From: UBA6544 sp038131165
GTDB taxonomy: Bacteria; Pseudomonadota; Alphaproteobacteria; UBA8366
Length of the DNA stretch: 38,704 bases
NCBI GenBank assembly: GCA_038131165.1
Contig: JAYPOZ010000035.1
Location: 1 to 38,704, forward strand
Direction: 5' to 3'
Under the pieces are notes generated by a model. It had not been told where the DNA came from, did no database searches, and saw nothing but the letters and a program-made list of their open reading frames with translations. How positions within the stretch are numbered: the first letter of the stretch is position 1; each line of letters begins with the position of its first letter. Shown here piece by piece: positions 8,056-16,964 of the stretch. The position numbers were made by a program, and so were the translations under genes.

Positions 8056-9038
8056 AGAAACGCCCGCGAGAAACGCCGCAATCCCTCGATCCCACCTCCT
8101 TGATTCGACAGCAGGACGTAATCGATTCCGCCCGCGCGGATGGCCTCGATCCGCTCGTGGATTTCATCGAGCGTGCCGATAAGCGCGCCGTCGAGCGCTT
8201 CTTCGGGGCCTTTGAAGTGCATGATGCTGGCCTGATTGTCACGGTCGGGCGTCTGCGCCAGCTCGTCCACCAGACCGCGCGATCGCGTGCGCCGCTCGAT
8301 CGCCGCCGCCTTTTCCTCGGGGCTGTCCGCAATGTAAAGACCGCGCGCCAGGGCGATCTCCCGTTCAGCCGGATCGATGCCCATGATCCCGAGCTCGTCC
8401 CGGAAAATATTTGCCCGTTCCAGCGCTGCCGCCAGCGGCGAATACTGGTCCAGCAGAAGGTGCGCGCCGCGCCGGGCGGCAGCCCGGATCGACTCCGGCC
8501 GACCGGCCGCAAGCCAAATCGGCGGATGCGGTTTCTGGACAGTTGGCGGCTCCACGACGATATCGTTGAACCGCCAGTGGAGACCTTGGTGACTCCATCT
8601 CTCTTCGCGTTGCCAGGCGGCGAGGATCAGATCCAGCGATTCCTCGAAGAGTGCGTCCGCATCGGCCATATCGATGGCAAAGCCGTTGAACTCGTTATAG
8701 CGGTACCCCTTGCCGATGCCGAAATCGAGGCGGCCTTCCGAGACCAGATCCAATGTCGCCGCCTGCTCGGCGAGCAGAATGGGATGATGCCACGGCAGCG
8801 TCATGACGGCGGTTCCGAGACGCAGTGTCGTCGTCTTCGCGGCAAGATAGGTCAGAAGGCCGAGCGAGGCCGACACCTGGCCCAAGCCGGTGAAGTGATG
8901 TTCGGTCGTAAAGGTGCTGAGATAGCCGAGCGCCTCCGCCTCGATATTGTATTCGATCCAATCCCGGTAGCCGGTGGGACTGTCCGTATCGGCCAATCCG
9001 CGCTTCTGCCGGGCCCCGCCGAAGATGCCGAACCGCAT
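8052..9038 (-). CDS. LLM-class flavin-dependent monooxygenase (luciferase-like)
   Basis: A 328-residue bacterial-luciferase-fold protein. Family marks are M-R-F-G-I-F at the start, T-E-H-H-F near residue 45, A-A-K-T-T-T-L-R-L-G-T-A-V, E-G-R-L-D-F-G-I-G-K-G-Y and P-P-I-W-L-A-A-G. Such enzymes use reduced FMN and oxygen (or F420) to oxidise small organic substrates, and FMNH2 usually comes from a separate reductase not seen here. AGGAGA precedes the ATG at 9038. The EmrB-type exporter lies upstream on the same strand, 77 bases away. Substrate unknown. Confidence 0.87.
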   Translation of the reverse strand: MRFGIFGGARQKRGLADTDSPTGYRDWIEYNIEAEALGYLSTFTTEHHFTGLGQVSASLGLLTYLAAKTTTLRLGTAVMTLPWHHPILLAEQAATLDLVSEGRLDFGIGKGYRYNEFNGFAIDMADADALFEESLDLILAAWQREERWSHQGLHWRFNDIVVEPPTVQKPHPPIWLAAGRPESIRAAARRGAHLLLDQYSPLAAALERANIFRDELGIMGIDPAEREIALARGLYIADSPEEKAAAIERRTRSRGLVDELAQTPDRDNQASIMHFKGPEEALDGALIGTLDEIHERIEAIRAGGIDYVLLSNQGGGIEGLRRFSRAFL

Positions 9039-9115
9039 CGCTCGTCTCCTGCTACGTGCCTTTTACTATTTAGACATCTAACCCGGGCCACCGGAAGATC
9101 ATGCGGCGCCAGTCC

Positions 9116-10624
9116 TTAACGTCGCGGCTTGTCCAGAAACAGAATGAAGGGCACCACCGAAATCGCAAATGCCGAGAAAACGTAAAAGCCGTTGATATAG
9201 CCGATCATCGACGCTTGGCGATCGACCTCGCCGCTCAGCCGGGCAAGCCCCAGCGCGCTGTCGAGCGACCAGTTGCCCGCGACGGAGGCGATGCCGAAGG
9301 CTTCGTTGAACAGCGACAAGTGTTCCGATATCACGCTGTAGCTGACGCTTGTCGAATGCACGACAACGCCGACACAGATCGAAATGACGATCGCGCTGCC
9401 AAGGTTGCGGACAAGATGGAAGACCGCCGTCGCCTCGCCCATGCGGGACGGCGACAAGGTGCCGAACGCGATGACGGTCAGCGGCACCCAGAGGAAACTA
9501 TTGCCGAACCCCTGAAAGGCGCTGGTCCACATGACATCGAACATCGATACGTTGAGATCGAACTGCGCCATCATGAAACCGCTGAGGGATTGGCTGGTGA
9601 AGCCGATGGCAAGGCCGATCCGAGGATCGAACCGGCCCATCGCCACGACCACGAAATTGCCGATCATGCTGCCGACCCCGCGCGACGCAAGGACGATGCC
9701 GATCACCGAGTCGGGAAAACCCTGCAAGTCCTGCAGCATCGTCGGCAACAGCACCATCGGGACGAATGCCAACCCTCCGAAAGCGAAGGCAAAGAACAAA
9801 CCCAGAGCGAAATTACGGTCTCGCAACAATTTCGGGTCGAGAAACGGCTTCTCCGCCATCAGGCTGTGAACCGCAAAGAGGTAGAGTCCGAGCCCGGCAA
9901 GACAGGCCTCCATGACAATCTCGAGCGAATCGAACCAATCCAGCCGCTCGCCCCGGTCGAGCATCAACTGAAAGCTCGCGACCGCGATCGACAAGGCGAG
10001 AAACCCCGTCCAGTCGAGACGGATCGACGCGTTGCGCTCCCGGTCGGTAATGAAAACCAAAACGCTCAGAATCGAGACCACGCAGACCGGGAAGGTCATG
10101 AAGAAGACCCAGCGCCAGTTGTAAGCCTCCGCGATGAAACCGCCGATCGTCGGGCCGATGATCGGCCCGCAGACCACGCCCATGCCCCAGACTGCGGTCG
10201 CCAGACCATGCTGGTGGCGGGGAAAGGTGCTCAGAATGATCGCCTGCGAGAGCGGCGTGATCGGGGCCCCCATCAATCCCTGGATGACCCGGTAAGCGAT
10301 CAGGGCCTCAAGGGTGGTCGCGGTGCCGCATAGAAGCGAGGCAACGGAGAAACCGGTTACGCACCAGAACATCAGTGCCCGGCGACCGAACCGGTTCGCC
10401 AGCCATCCGGCGGCGGGCGTGCCCACCGCGGTGGCGACCAGATTAAACGTCACCGACCAGGCGATTTGATCCTGGGTCGCGGAAAGCGAGCCCTGCATCT
10501 GCGGCAGGACGACATAGGAAATCGTCACCGTCATCGCGAAGAGAAGCGTCGCCAGTGTCACCGTCCCGAGCACCCAGTAGCGCCGGGTATCGGCCATCGG
10601 CACGGATGCAGCGACAGCGGTCAT
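9116..10624 (-). CDS. MFS multidrug efflux transporter, DHA2/EmrB family
   Basis: About 502 residues of mostly membrane segments, the size of 14-helix DHA2 exporters such as EmrB. Typical marks are R-Y-W-V-L-G-T-V at the first helix, G-W-L-A-N-R-F-G-R-R-A (motif A, loop 2-3), R-V-I-Q-G-L-M-G-A-P (motif B), and G-P-I-I-G-P-T-I-G-G (motif C of antiporters). It would pump hydrophobic compounds out in exchange for protons. I used the ATG at 10624; the frame continues 31 codons upstream without membrane character, and a second ATG at 10597 is also possible. Neither has a clear ribosome site. No EmrA-type membrane fusion partner is in the window. Confidence 0.87.
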   Translation of the reverse strand: MTAVAASVPMADTRRYWVLGTVTLATLLFAMTVTISYVVLPQMQGSLSATQDQIAWSVTFNLVATAVGTPAAGWLANRFGRRALMFWCVTGFSVASLLCGTATTLEALIAYRVIQGLMGAPITPLSQAIILSTFPRHQHGLATAVWGMGVVCGPIIGPTIGGFIAEAYNWRWVFFMTFPVCVVSILSVLVFITDRERNASIRLDWTGFLALSIAVASFQLMLDRGERLDWFDSLEIVMEACLAGLGLYLFAVHSLMAEKPFLDPKLLRDRNFALGLFFAFAFGGLAFVPMVLLPTMLQDLQGFPDSVIGIVLASRGVGSMIGNFVVVAMGRFDPRIGLAIGFTSQSLSGFMMAQFDLNVSMFDVMWTSAFQGFGNSFLWVPLTVIAFGTLSPSRMGEATAVFHLVRNLGSAIVISICVGVVVHSTSVSYSVISEHLSLFNEAFGIASVAGNWSLDSALGLARLSGEVDRQASMIGYINGFYVFSAFAISVVPFILFLDKPRR

Positions 10625-10851
10625 AGAAACCGGAAAGCGCGAGCGGGCGCCCCGGGACGACTGTCCGGGTAGCAGACCTGCGCATATTGGGTCGGCCTCA
10701 TCCGAAATCCTCAGCAACGCCGGCGCGAAGCCGCTGCGTCCAAAACACTATGGAATGAACCTAAGGCGCGGCGGCCCTTTGTCATTGCGCACACCACATT
10801 ACCGAGCAGCATCACCTTGAACCGAACGGCGCCATTCCGTATCTAAGGGGC

Positions 10852-11373
10852 ATGAAACCGTATCACTCCCTTTCGCCGTTTTTTGCCATCGCGCTGATGC
10901 TTGCGGCACTCTCGACCGCCAGGGCCGATGATTTCGTCGGCACTTTTGGCGATTGGCACGTACAGACTTACGAGGAAGGCGGCGGCAAGGTCTGCCTTAT
11001 GTGGAGTCAGCCGACGAAATCGGAAGGGAACTATACACGGCGCGGCGATATTTACGCTTATGTCACGCAACGGCCATCCAAGAAACGCCTGAACGAAATC
11101 AGCGTTTCGATCGGCTACCCTTTCCGGAAAGGAAGCGCGCTCGATGCCAAAATCGGAAAGTCCGATTTCAGCCTATTTACCGACGGCGATACGGCCTGGA
11201 ACCGAGATCCGAAGGATGACAGCAGAATGGTGCAAGCCATGCGGAGCGGGGCGGAGATGACCGCAAAAGGGGTCTCCAGCCGCGGCACGGAAACCACCGA
11301 CGTTTTCTCGCTCAAGGGCTTCACCAAAGCCTATGCGGAGATGAACCGGTCCTGCGGCATTGGCAAGAATTAG
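10852..11373 (+). CDS. Invasion-associated locus B (IalB) family exported protein
   Basis: A 173-residue protein with a signal peptide (hydrophobic core about residues 9-21, probable cleavage after A-R-A at 25). The mature part matches the IalB family (PF06776): F-G-D-W-H-V, S-Q-P-T-K-S-E-G-N-Y-T-R-R-G-D, F-S-L-F-T-D-G-D-T-A-W and a closing G-F-T-K-A-Y-A. Two cysteines (C48, C168) could form a disulfide. The family is named after a Bartonella invasion gene, but it is widespread in non-pathogenic alphaproteobacteria, where the role is unknown; periplasmic location is inferred. It commonly sits beside rlmN, as here. An AAGGGG site lies unusually close to the start codon. Confidence 0.87.
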   Translation: MKPYHSLSPFFAIALMLAALSTARADDFVGTFGDWHVQTYEEGGGKVCLMWSQPTKSEGNYTRRGDIYAYVTQRPSKKRLNEISVSIGYPFRKGSALDAKIGKSDFSLFTDGDTAWNRDPKDDSRMVQAMRSGAEMTAKGVSSRGTETTDVFSLKGFTKAYAEMNRSCGIGKN

Positions 11374-11389
11374 ACGCTTGCAGCCCGCA

Positions 11390-11596
11390 TCATTTTGACT
11401 TTTTGAGGTCGGCCGCGAATTCGGCCTCCAGCGTTTCTTCAAGACGCACCAAATCTTCCGGCAAGGGCATGCCCATCGCCTTCAGCGCCTCCAACTTCTC
11501 GCGAATGCGGAGATAGATTTCGTGGCGGTCTCCTTGATCGCCTTCCATCTCATCGAACAGCAGGGACAGCTCGGCCTTTAAATCTTCGAAGCTCAT
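11390..11596 (-). CDS. Small conserved-looking coiled-coil protein of unknown function
   Basis: A 68-residue acidic protein (M-S-F-E-D-L-K-A-E-L at the start), rich in E, L, K and R, with heptad-like spacing that suggests a helical hairpin or coiled coil. There is no signal peptide or membrane segment. Two adjacent ATGs (11599 and 11596) follow GGGAG; the second has better spacing. The frame continues upstream across the rlmN start region, but that part is not protein-like. It is divergent from rlmN with only 49 bases between starts, so their promoters overlap. I do not recognise a named family. Confidence 0.65.
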   Translation of the reverse strand: MSFEDLKAELSLLFDEMEGDQGDRHEIYLRIREKLEALKAMGMPLPEDLVRLEETLEAEFAADLKKSK

Positions 11597-11645
11597 CATC
11601 GTTCTCCCTTGGCGCGCAGGTTCATTCTGCCGTATATCCCACCCT

Positions 11646-12776
11646 ATGACTAATACCGCCATGATCGGAATCAATTCTCCCGCACCCATGCCGGGCCCCG
11701 ATTCCCGCGTGAATCTGATTGGCTATTCGCGCGCGGAAATCGCCGCGGCACTCGCCGAGTTCGATGTCGCAACCTATCGCGCCAACCAAATCTACGGTTG
11801 GATCTACGCGAAGGGCGTGCGCGATTTCGATCTGATGACCAACCTTTCGAAGGACTTGCGCCGCCGCCTCGCGGATTCCTTCCGGCTCGACCGTCCCGGC
11901 GTCTCGGTAGATCAGAAATCGGTCGACGGCACCCGCAAATGGTTGCTGAAGTTCGACGACCACAACGCGGCCGAAACCGTCCATATTCCCGAACCCGATA
12001 GGGGCACGCTGTGCGTCTCCAGCCAAGTCGGCTGCACGCTGACCTGCGCGTTCTGTCATACCGGCACGCAGCGCTTGGTCCGCAATCTGGAGCCGGGCGA
12101 AATCGTCGGGCAGATCATGCTGGCCCGCGACCATCTCGACGAATGGCAGGCGGACCAGGAATCGAAGCGGCTGACCAATGTCGTGATGATGGGCATGGGA
12201 GAGCCGCTGTATAACTACGAAAACGTCAGGAAGGCATTGAAGATTGCGATGGACGGTGACGGCGTCTCGATCTCGAAGCGGCGGATCACGCTTTCGACCT
12301 CGGGTGTCGTGCCAATGATCGAGCGCTGCGGCGAAGATCTGGGCGTCATGCTCGCAATCTCGCTGCACGCGGTCACCGACGACGTGCGCGACAAGTTGGT
12401 GCCGATCAACAAGAAATGGCCGATCGCTGAACTGCTGCAGGCCTGTCGCGCCTATCCGACCGCCAAAAACTCGCGGCGGATCACCTTCGAGTATGTCATG
12501 CTGAAGGGCGTTAACGATTCGGAGGCCGACGCGCGGGAGCTTGTGCGTCTCATCGAAGGCATCCCTGCCAAGGTCAATATGATCCCCTTCAATCCGTGGC
12601 CCGGCAGTAGTTTCGAATGTTCGTCCAGGAATACCATCATGAAGTTCGCCCGGATCATCGAGCGCGCCGGATATGTCGCCACGGTCCGCACACCGCGTGG
12701 CAGCGATATCCTGGCCGCCTGCGGACAACTCAAGACGGCAAGCGAGCGGATTCGAAAATCCGCCCTAGATAGCTGA
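11646..12776 (+). CDS. rlmN: Dual-specificity RNA methyltransferase RlmN
   Basis: A radical SAM enzyme that methylates C2 of A2503 in 23S rRNA and A37 in some tRNAs, tuning decoding accuracy. The protein has 376 residues. The radical SAM motif C-x3-C-x2-C is at 130, 134 and 137. C123 and C359 correspond in spacing to the two further cysteines of the E. coli enzyme (C118 and C355), one of which carries the methylene. Other family marks are G-M-G-E-P-L, S-T-S-G-V-V-P and N-P-W-P-G-S. The start at 11646 lacks a clear ribosome site, and ATGs at 11661 or 11688 are possible. It sits next to the IalB-family gene, an arrangement seen in other alphaproteobacteria. Confidence 0.95.
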   Translation: MTNTAMIGINSPAPMPGPDSRVNLIGYSRAEIAAALAEFDVATYRANQIYGWIYAKGVRDFDLMTNLSKDLRRRLADSFRLDRPGVSVDQKSVDGTRKWLLKFDDHNAAETVHIPEPDRGTLCVSSQVGCTLTCAFCHTGTQRLVRNLEPGEIVGQIMLARDHLDEWQADQESKRLTNVVMMGMGEPLYNYENVRKALKIAMDGDGVSISKRRITLSTSGVVPMIERCGEDLGVMLAISLHAVTDDVRDKLVPINKKWPIAELLQACRAYPTAKNSRRITFEYVMLKGVNDSEADARELVRLIEGIPAKVNMIPFNPWPGSSFECSSRNTIMKFARIIERAGYVATVRTPRGSDILAACGQLKTASERIRKSALDS

Positions 12777-12804
12777 ACAACCGCATCAAGAACGAGAGTA
12801 ATGC

Positions 12805-13350
12805 ATGTCCGATTCCAAAGCACCGCGCCTGGCGCCGCTGCCCGCCGATCAGTGGACCGACGAGCTGCGCGAGATGTTCGCCCCGACCGAGAAGACCTTT
12901 GGGCGCGTCTTTAATATTTTTACGACGCTGGGCCACCATCCCAAGCTATTAAAACGCTGGATGGTCTTCGCGAACCATTGCCTGCTGAAGTCGAGCCTTT
13001 CGCCGCGCGACCGCGAATTAGTGATCCTGCGCGCCGGCTGGGTCAGCCAGTCGGCCTACGAGTGGGCCCAGCATAACCGCATCGCGCTGGAAGCCGGACT
13101 CACGCAAACCGAGGTCGACCGAGTGAAAGAGGGCGGCAGCGCCGCTGGGTGGTCCGAGGCGGAGGCTGCCCTGCTATCGGCGGTCGACGAGTTGCTGGAC
13201 AAGAAAACCTTGGACGATTCCGGCTGGGCCGCGCTCACCAAGCATTTCAACAAGCAACAAGTGCTGGACATCATTTTTACCGCCGGCAATTACGCGACCC
13301 TTGCCATGGCGCTGAACACCCTCGGGGTCGAGGTCGACGACGGCATTTAG
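12805..13350 (+). CDS. Carboxymuconolactone decarboxylase (CMD) family protein
   Basis: A 181-residue all-helical protein of the CMD/AhpD superfamily (PF02627). The core is L-S-P-R-D-R-E-L-V-I-L-R followed by A-Y-E-W-A-Q-H and A-L-E-A-G-L-T. The paired cysteines of AhpD-type peroxidase partners are absent, as in many members annotated only by family, so a thiol-redox role is unlikely. It may be a decarboxylase-like or lyase enzyme. It lies at the edge of the oxygenase-rich segment and could take part in the same catabolic route, but this is inferred from position. The next gene is convergent, 26 bases away. Confidence 0.8.
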   Translation: MSDSKAPRLAPLPADQWTDELREMFAPTEKTFGRVFNIFTTLGHHPKLLKRWMVFANHCLLKSSLSPRDRELVILRAGWVSQSAYEWAQHNRIALEAGLTQTEVDRVKEGGSAAGWSEAEAALLSAVDELLDKKTLDDSGWAALTKHFNKQQVLDIIFTAGNYATLAMALNTLGVEVDDGI

Positions 13351-13376
13351 GCAAGCCGGTCGGTTTTTTCGATCCG

Positions 13377-14234
13377 TCAGTACGGCACGCTGCCGGTGGT
13401 GTTGATTCGATAGAGCGTGCGGAACCTCTCCGGCGGCAGGACGTTTGTCGTCGCCTTGTGCATCAGGGTCCGATTGTCCCAGACCACCAGATCGCCCGGG
13501 CGCCATTTGAAACGCATTTGAAAGCGCGGGTCGGCGGCATACGCATAGACCTCTTCGATCAGGGCCGCGCTCTCCGCCGGTGCCATACCGACGACCTCGA
13601 TGATCCCGGAACTGACCGCCGGGGTGATGAAAAAACCCTTCCGGCCGGTCTCGGGATGGGTGCGGATCAGCGGATGGACGATCTCCGGCGTCTTCTCGCG
13701 CTCCGCATCGCTCAACAGATGCCAGCGGCCCTCGGGATGGGCGCGGTCCCGCGACCAGCGGTACTGCTGGCGGACCTGCAGCCCTTCCAATCGCGCCTGC
13801 GTCGCTTCCGGCAGCGCCGCGTAAGCCGCCGCAAGATCGGCAAAGATCGTATCGCCGCCCTCTTCCGGAATCTCAAGCGCGTAGAGCATGGTCGCGTTGG
13901 CCGTTACCTTCTTGTAGGAATAATCCGAATGCCATTCCGACCCGGCGTCTCGGATACCCTTCGGCCGTCCCATTTCCGTCCGGTTCGACAGCACGGTGAT
14001 GCCGGCGAATTCCTCGTGGTGGTACATCTCCACCGTATGCGGCTCGACCGGGCCGAAGCGCTGGCCGAACTCATAGAACTGCCGGGCCGTCAGCGATTGA
14101 TCGTGCAGGGCCAGGACTTGGTGCGAAAGATAGGCTTCGTAGAACGCCTGCCATCCGGCAGCGTCGAATCCCTTGGCGACATCGACACCGTCAACTTCCG
14201 CGAAAAACGATTCGCCGAGCCGCCGTACCTCCAT
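13377..14234 (-). CDS. TauD/TfdA family Fe(II)/2-oxoglutarate dioxygenase (copy 1)
   Basis: A 285-residue non-heme iron oxygenase. The iron-binding facial triad is visible: H102-x-D104 in E-W-H-S-D-Y and distal H259 in L-M-H-K-A-T. R272 or R276 near the C-terminus would bind the 2-oxoglutarate carboxylate. Family members oxidise taurine, alkyl sulfates, 2,4-D and similar acids, coupling this to 2-oxoglutarate decarboxylation. The sequence alone does not set the substrate. GGGAG precedes the ATG at 14234. It is divergent from the cytochrome P450 gene, with 102 bases between the starts, which suggests shared control. Confidence 0.88.
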   Translation of the reverse strand: MEVRRLGESFFAEVDGVDVAKGFDAAGWQAFYEAYLSHQVLALHDQSLTARQFYEFGQRFGPVEPHTVEMYHHEEFAGITVLSNRTEMGRPKGIRDAGSEWHSDYSYKKVTANATMLYALEIPEEGGDTIFADLAAAYAALPEATQARLEGLQVRQQYRWSRDRAHPEGRWHLLSDAEREKTPEIVHPLIRTHPETGRKGFFITPAVSSGIIEVVGMAPAESAALIEEVYAYAADPRFQMRFKWRPGDLVVWDNRTLMHKATTNVLPPERFRTLYRINTTGSVPY

Positions 14235-14336
14235 GTCCCTGCTCCCGAGCCGATGCCTGCGCGATCACGACGCGCCCACCTCGCTGGCCGCCGCCACGCT
14301 CCTATCATAATATTAGTGCCACAAGGAGCTGGGTAC

Positions 14337-15575
14337 ATGCCGCTAAATTTTGACCCCTACGATCCCGCCGTGATGGACGACCCCTATCCCGTCTATCGCC
14401 GCCTGCAGGAAGAGGACCCGGTGCATTACAGCACGGCGCTGCGGTCCTGGGTGCTGACGCGCTACGACGACGTGCGGCCGAGCCTCAACGACCCGCGCCT
14501 GTCGGCGGACCGGATCAGTCCCTATCTGGACCGCATCTCGCCGTCAGAGCGCAAAAAGGTGAAAACTGTCGGCCCAATGCTGCAGAAATGGGCCGTCTTC
14601 ATGGATCCGCCCGATCACACAAGAATGCGGAAACTCCTGAACCACGGGTTCACCTCGACGGCCTTGAACGAATTTCGGCCCAAGGTCGAGATCATTGTGG
14701 AACGGATGATCGAGCAGCTGGTCGAGCGCGGCGCCGACGGCCGCAATGTGGATTTCATCAATTCCTTCGCCTATCATCTGCCGGCCACGGTCATCGCGGT
14801 CATGCTGGGCGTGCCGGAATCCGATGTCGAGCAGTTCCGCGCCTGGTCGGAGGATCTAGCACCCTTCGTCGGCAGCGCCACCGCGACTCCGGACAAGCTG
14901 GGCCTGGCGGAGAACAGCGCAAAAGCGATGAGCGCCTATTTCGCCGACATCATCCGGGACCGCCGCGCGCATCCGCCGGCGCCCGAGGACGTCACCATTA
15001 TCGATCACATGATCGCGGCCGAAGAGGGCGGCGACACGCTGTCGCTGGCGGAGCTGATCTCCAATTGCGTGCTGCTGCTGTTCGCGGGCCATGAGACGAC
15101 GACCAATTTGCTCGGCAACGGTCTCCTGGCATTGATCCGCCATCCCGATCAGCTGCAGCTGCTGCGGGACAACCCCGCCCTTGCCGAGACGGCGGTCGAG
15201 GAACTGCTGCGCTATGACGGGCCGGTCGGATCGGTCGCGCGGAGCGTGCTCGAGGATGTCGAGATCGGCGGCAAGACCATTGAGAAAGGCCAGCGGGTCT
15301 TCTGCATGCTGAACGCGGCGAACCACGACCCGCACCACTTCGACAATCCTGGCATCCTGGACATCCGGCGCGAGAAAAATCGCCACCTCATTTTCGGCTA
15401 CGGCATTCACTTCTGCGTCGGCGCTCCCCTGGCGCGGATGGAAGCGCGCTGCGCGCTGCCGGCGATGATGCGGCGGATGAAAGCTATCGAGCTTGGCGAC
15501 GGCCCGCCAGTATGGCGGGATTCCCTAGTACTGCGGGGCCTTTCCGAACTGCCGATCCGATTCAAGCCTGCTTGA
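14337..15575 (+). CDS. Cytochrome P450 monooxygenase
   Basis: A 412-residue soluble bacterial class I P450. The oxygen-activating I-helix motif A-G-H-E-T-T is at 250-255, the K-helix E-x-x-R at 289-292 (E-L-L-R), and the heme loop F-G-Y-G-I-H-F-C-V-G puts the axial cysteine at 360. The open frame runs far upstream, but the ATG at 14337 has AAGGAG eight bases before it and matches the family N-terminus (D-P-Y-D-P, then D-P-Y-P-V-Y-R-R-L). It needs a ferredoxin and reductase, neither seen nearby. With the downstream Rieske oxygenase 66 bases away it may be one transcription unit for oxidising an aromatic or terpenoid-like compound. Confidence 0.93.
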   Translation: MPLNFDPYDPAVMDDPYPVYRRLQEEDPVHYSTALRSWVLTRYDDVRPSLNDPRLSADRISPYLDRISPSERKKVKTVGPMLQKWAVFMDPPDHTRMRKLLNHGFTSTALNEFRPKVEIIVERMIEQLVERGADGRNVDFINSFAYHLPATVIAVMLGVPESDVEQFRAWSEDLAPFVGSATATPDKLGLAENSAKAMSAYFADIIRDRRAHPPAPEDVTIIDHMIAAEEGGDTLSLAELISNCVLLLFAGHETTTNLLGNGLLALIRHPDQLQLLRDNPALAETAVEELLRYDGPVGSVARSVLEDVEIGGKTIEKGQRVFCMLNAANHDPHHFDNPGILDIRREKNRHLIFGYGIHFCVGAPLARMEARCALPAMMRRMKAIELGDGPPVWRDSLVLRGLSELPIRFKPA

Positions 15576-15641
15576 TTCGGGTCGCTCCCGTCAAATTTCC
15601 GGTGCTAGACTGATCCCGCCTTTAAGAGTGGGAGAAGCACC

Positions 15642-16928
15642 GTGTTGAGCCGCAAAGAAAACGAACTGCTGACGCAAACGGATCCGGGCACCCCGATGGG
15701 CACGTATATGCGGCGGTTCTGGATACCGGTCATGCTGGCGGACGAACTCGGCCCGCCGGACGGAGAGCCGGTGCGGGTCCGGCTGTTGGGCGAGGATTTG
15801 ATCGCCTTCCGGGACACCGAGGGCCGGATCGGCCTTGTCGACCGCTATTGCCCGCATCGCCGCGCCAATCTGTTCTTCGGACGCAACGAGCATTGCGGAA
15901 TCCGTTGCGTCTATCACGGCTGGAAATTCGACGTGGACGGTAACTGCGTCGACCTGCCCTCGGAGCCGCCGGAGAGCCGGTTTCGGGAGAAAGTCCGCCT
16001 CACCGCCTACCCGACGGCGCTCAAGGGTGGCGTGCTCTGGACTTATATGGGCCCCGCCAACAAACGCGGAGAGGTGCCCGATTTCGCTTGGATGGACCTG
16101 CCCGAGAGCCACATCTATCGCTCGCGCTGGACCCAGCAGTGCAATTTCGCGCAAGCGGTCGAAGGCGAGATCGACTCGGCACATGTGAGTTTCCTGCACA
16201 GCCTCGTCGATGCCAACGACAGCCATGATGCGGCGCTGACCGGCCGGTATTTCTCCGGGGATACCGCGCCTAAATGGAAGGTGATCGAGCGGGACCACGG
16301 CATGGTGCTGGGGGCGCGGCGCACGGTGGACGGCGGGCGTTACTACTGGCGCATGAACCAGTGGTATCACCCCTTCTACACCATGATTGCGCCGGTGCCG
16401 GGCGGTGCCCGTGCCTTCCGCATGTGGGTCCCCATCGACGACGAGAATATCAGCGTCATCTGCGTTTCTTTCCGCACCGAGAAGCCCGTCTCGGCTGCGG
16501 AAATCGAAAATTGGGAATATGGCCGCAACAGTCACGCGGACCGCATTCCCGGCACCCTTGTCCCGAAGCGCAACCGCAGCAACGACTACCTGATCGACCG
16601 CGAGGATCAGCGCCTGCGGACCTATAGCGGGATCGAGGGCATCCGCGCCCAGGACATGGCGATGACAGAAGGGGCGGAACGCATCGTCGACCGCAGCAAG
16701 GAACATCTCGCGACCTCGGACACGGCCGTGATCAAGATGCGCCGCTTGCTGATCGACGGAGCCAAGGCCCTACAGAAGGGCCAGGAACCGGTCGCGGCGC
16801 AGGGCGGCGCGATCTACCGCGCGCAATCCCATTCCACGATCATCGACGAGACCGGGGATTTCGATACCTATGCCGAAATCATGGACGCGATGGCATTGAC
16901 GTCGGCAACAAGCGCGGCGGCGGAGTAA
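15642..16928 (+). CDS. Rieske non-heme iron oxygenase, large (alpha) subunit, phthalate-dioxygenase-like
   Basis: A 428-residue ring-hydroxylating or demethylating oxygenase. The Rieske [2Fe-2S] ligands are C70-x-H72 (Y-C-P-H-R) and C89-x2-H92 (C-V-Y-H-G-W-K-F). The mononuclear iron site is D178-x2-H181-x4-H186 (E-I-D-S-A-H-V-S-F-L-H). The overall form and the long C-terminal catalytic domain fit the phthalate 4,5-dioxygenase/vanillate demethylase type, which works as an alpha-only oligomer with a separate reductase. The start is GTG at 15642 with GGGAG seven bases before it. The substrate is unknown; no beta subunit, ferredoxin or reductase gene is adjacent. Confidence 0.9.
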   Translation: MLSRKENELLTQTDPGTPMGTYMRRFWIPVMLADELGPPDGEPVRVRLLGEDLIAFRDTEGRIGLVDRYCPHRRANLFFGRNEHCGIRCVYHGWKFDVDGNCVDLPSEPPESRFREKVRLTAYPTALKGGVLWTYMGPANKRGEVPDFAWMDLPESHIYRSRWTQQCNFAQAVEGEIDSAHVSFLHSLVDANDSHDAALTGRYFSGDTAPKWKVIERDHGMVLGARRTVDGGRYYWRMNQWYHPFYTMIAPVPGGARAFRMWVPIDDENISVICVSFRTEKPVSAAEIENWEYGRNSHADRIPGTLVPKRNRSNDYLIDREDQRLRTYSGIEGIRAQDMAMTEGAERIVDRSKEHLATSDTAVIKMRRLLIDGAKALQKGQEPVAAQGGAIYRAQSHSTIIDETGDFDTYAEIMDAMALTSATSAAAE

Positions 16929-16964
16929 CCATCTGCGTCTATTTCCCTGGTGGAAAATTCGCCG

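Noticed and set aside
9101..10333. 410-codon plus-strand frame opposite the exporter
   Set aside because: Low-complexity H/D/R/E composition with no motif, antisense to an EmrB-type gene with clear motifs.
11622..12728. 368-codon minus-strand frame opposite rlmN
   Set aside because: rlmN has all catalytic cysteines; the opposite frame has no recognisable domain.
12805..13350. CMD-family protein as an AhpD-type peroxidase partner
   Set aside because: The required paired cysteines are absent (A-Y-E-W-A-Q-H instead).
15591..16706. 371-codon minus-strand frame opposite the Rieske gene
   Set aside because: Antisense of a gene with complete metal ligands; no family features.
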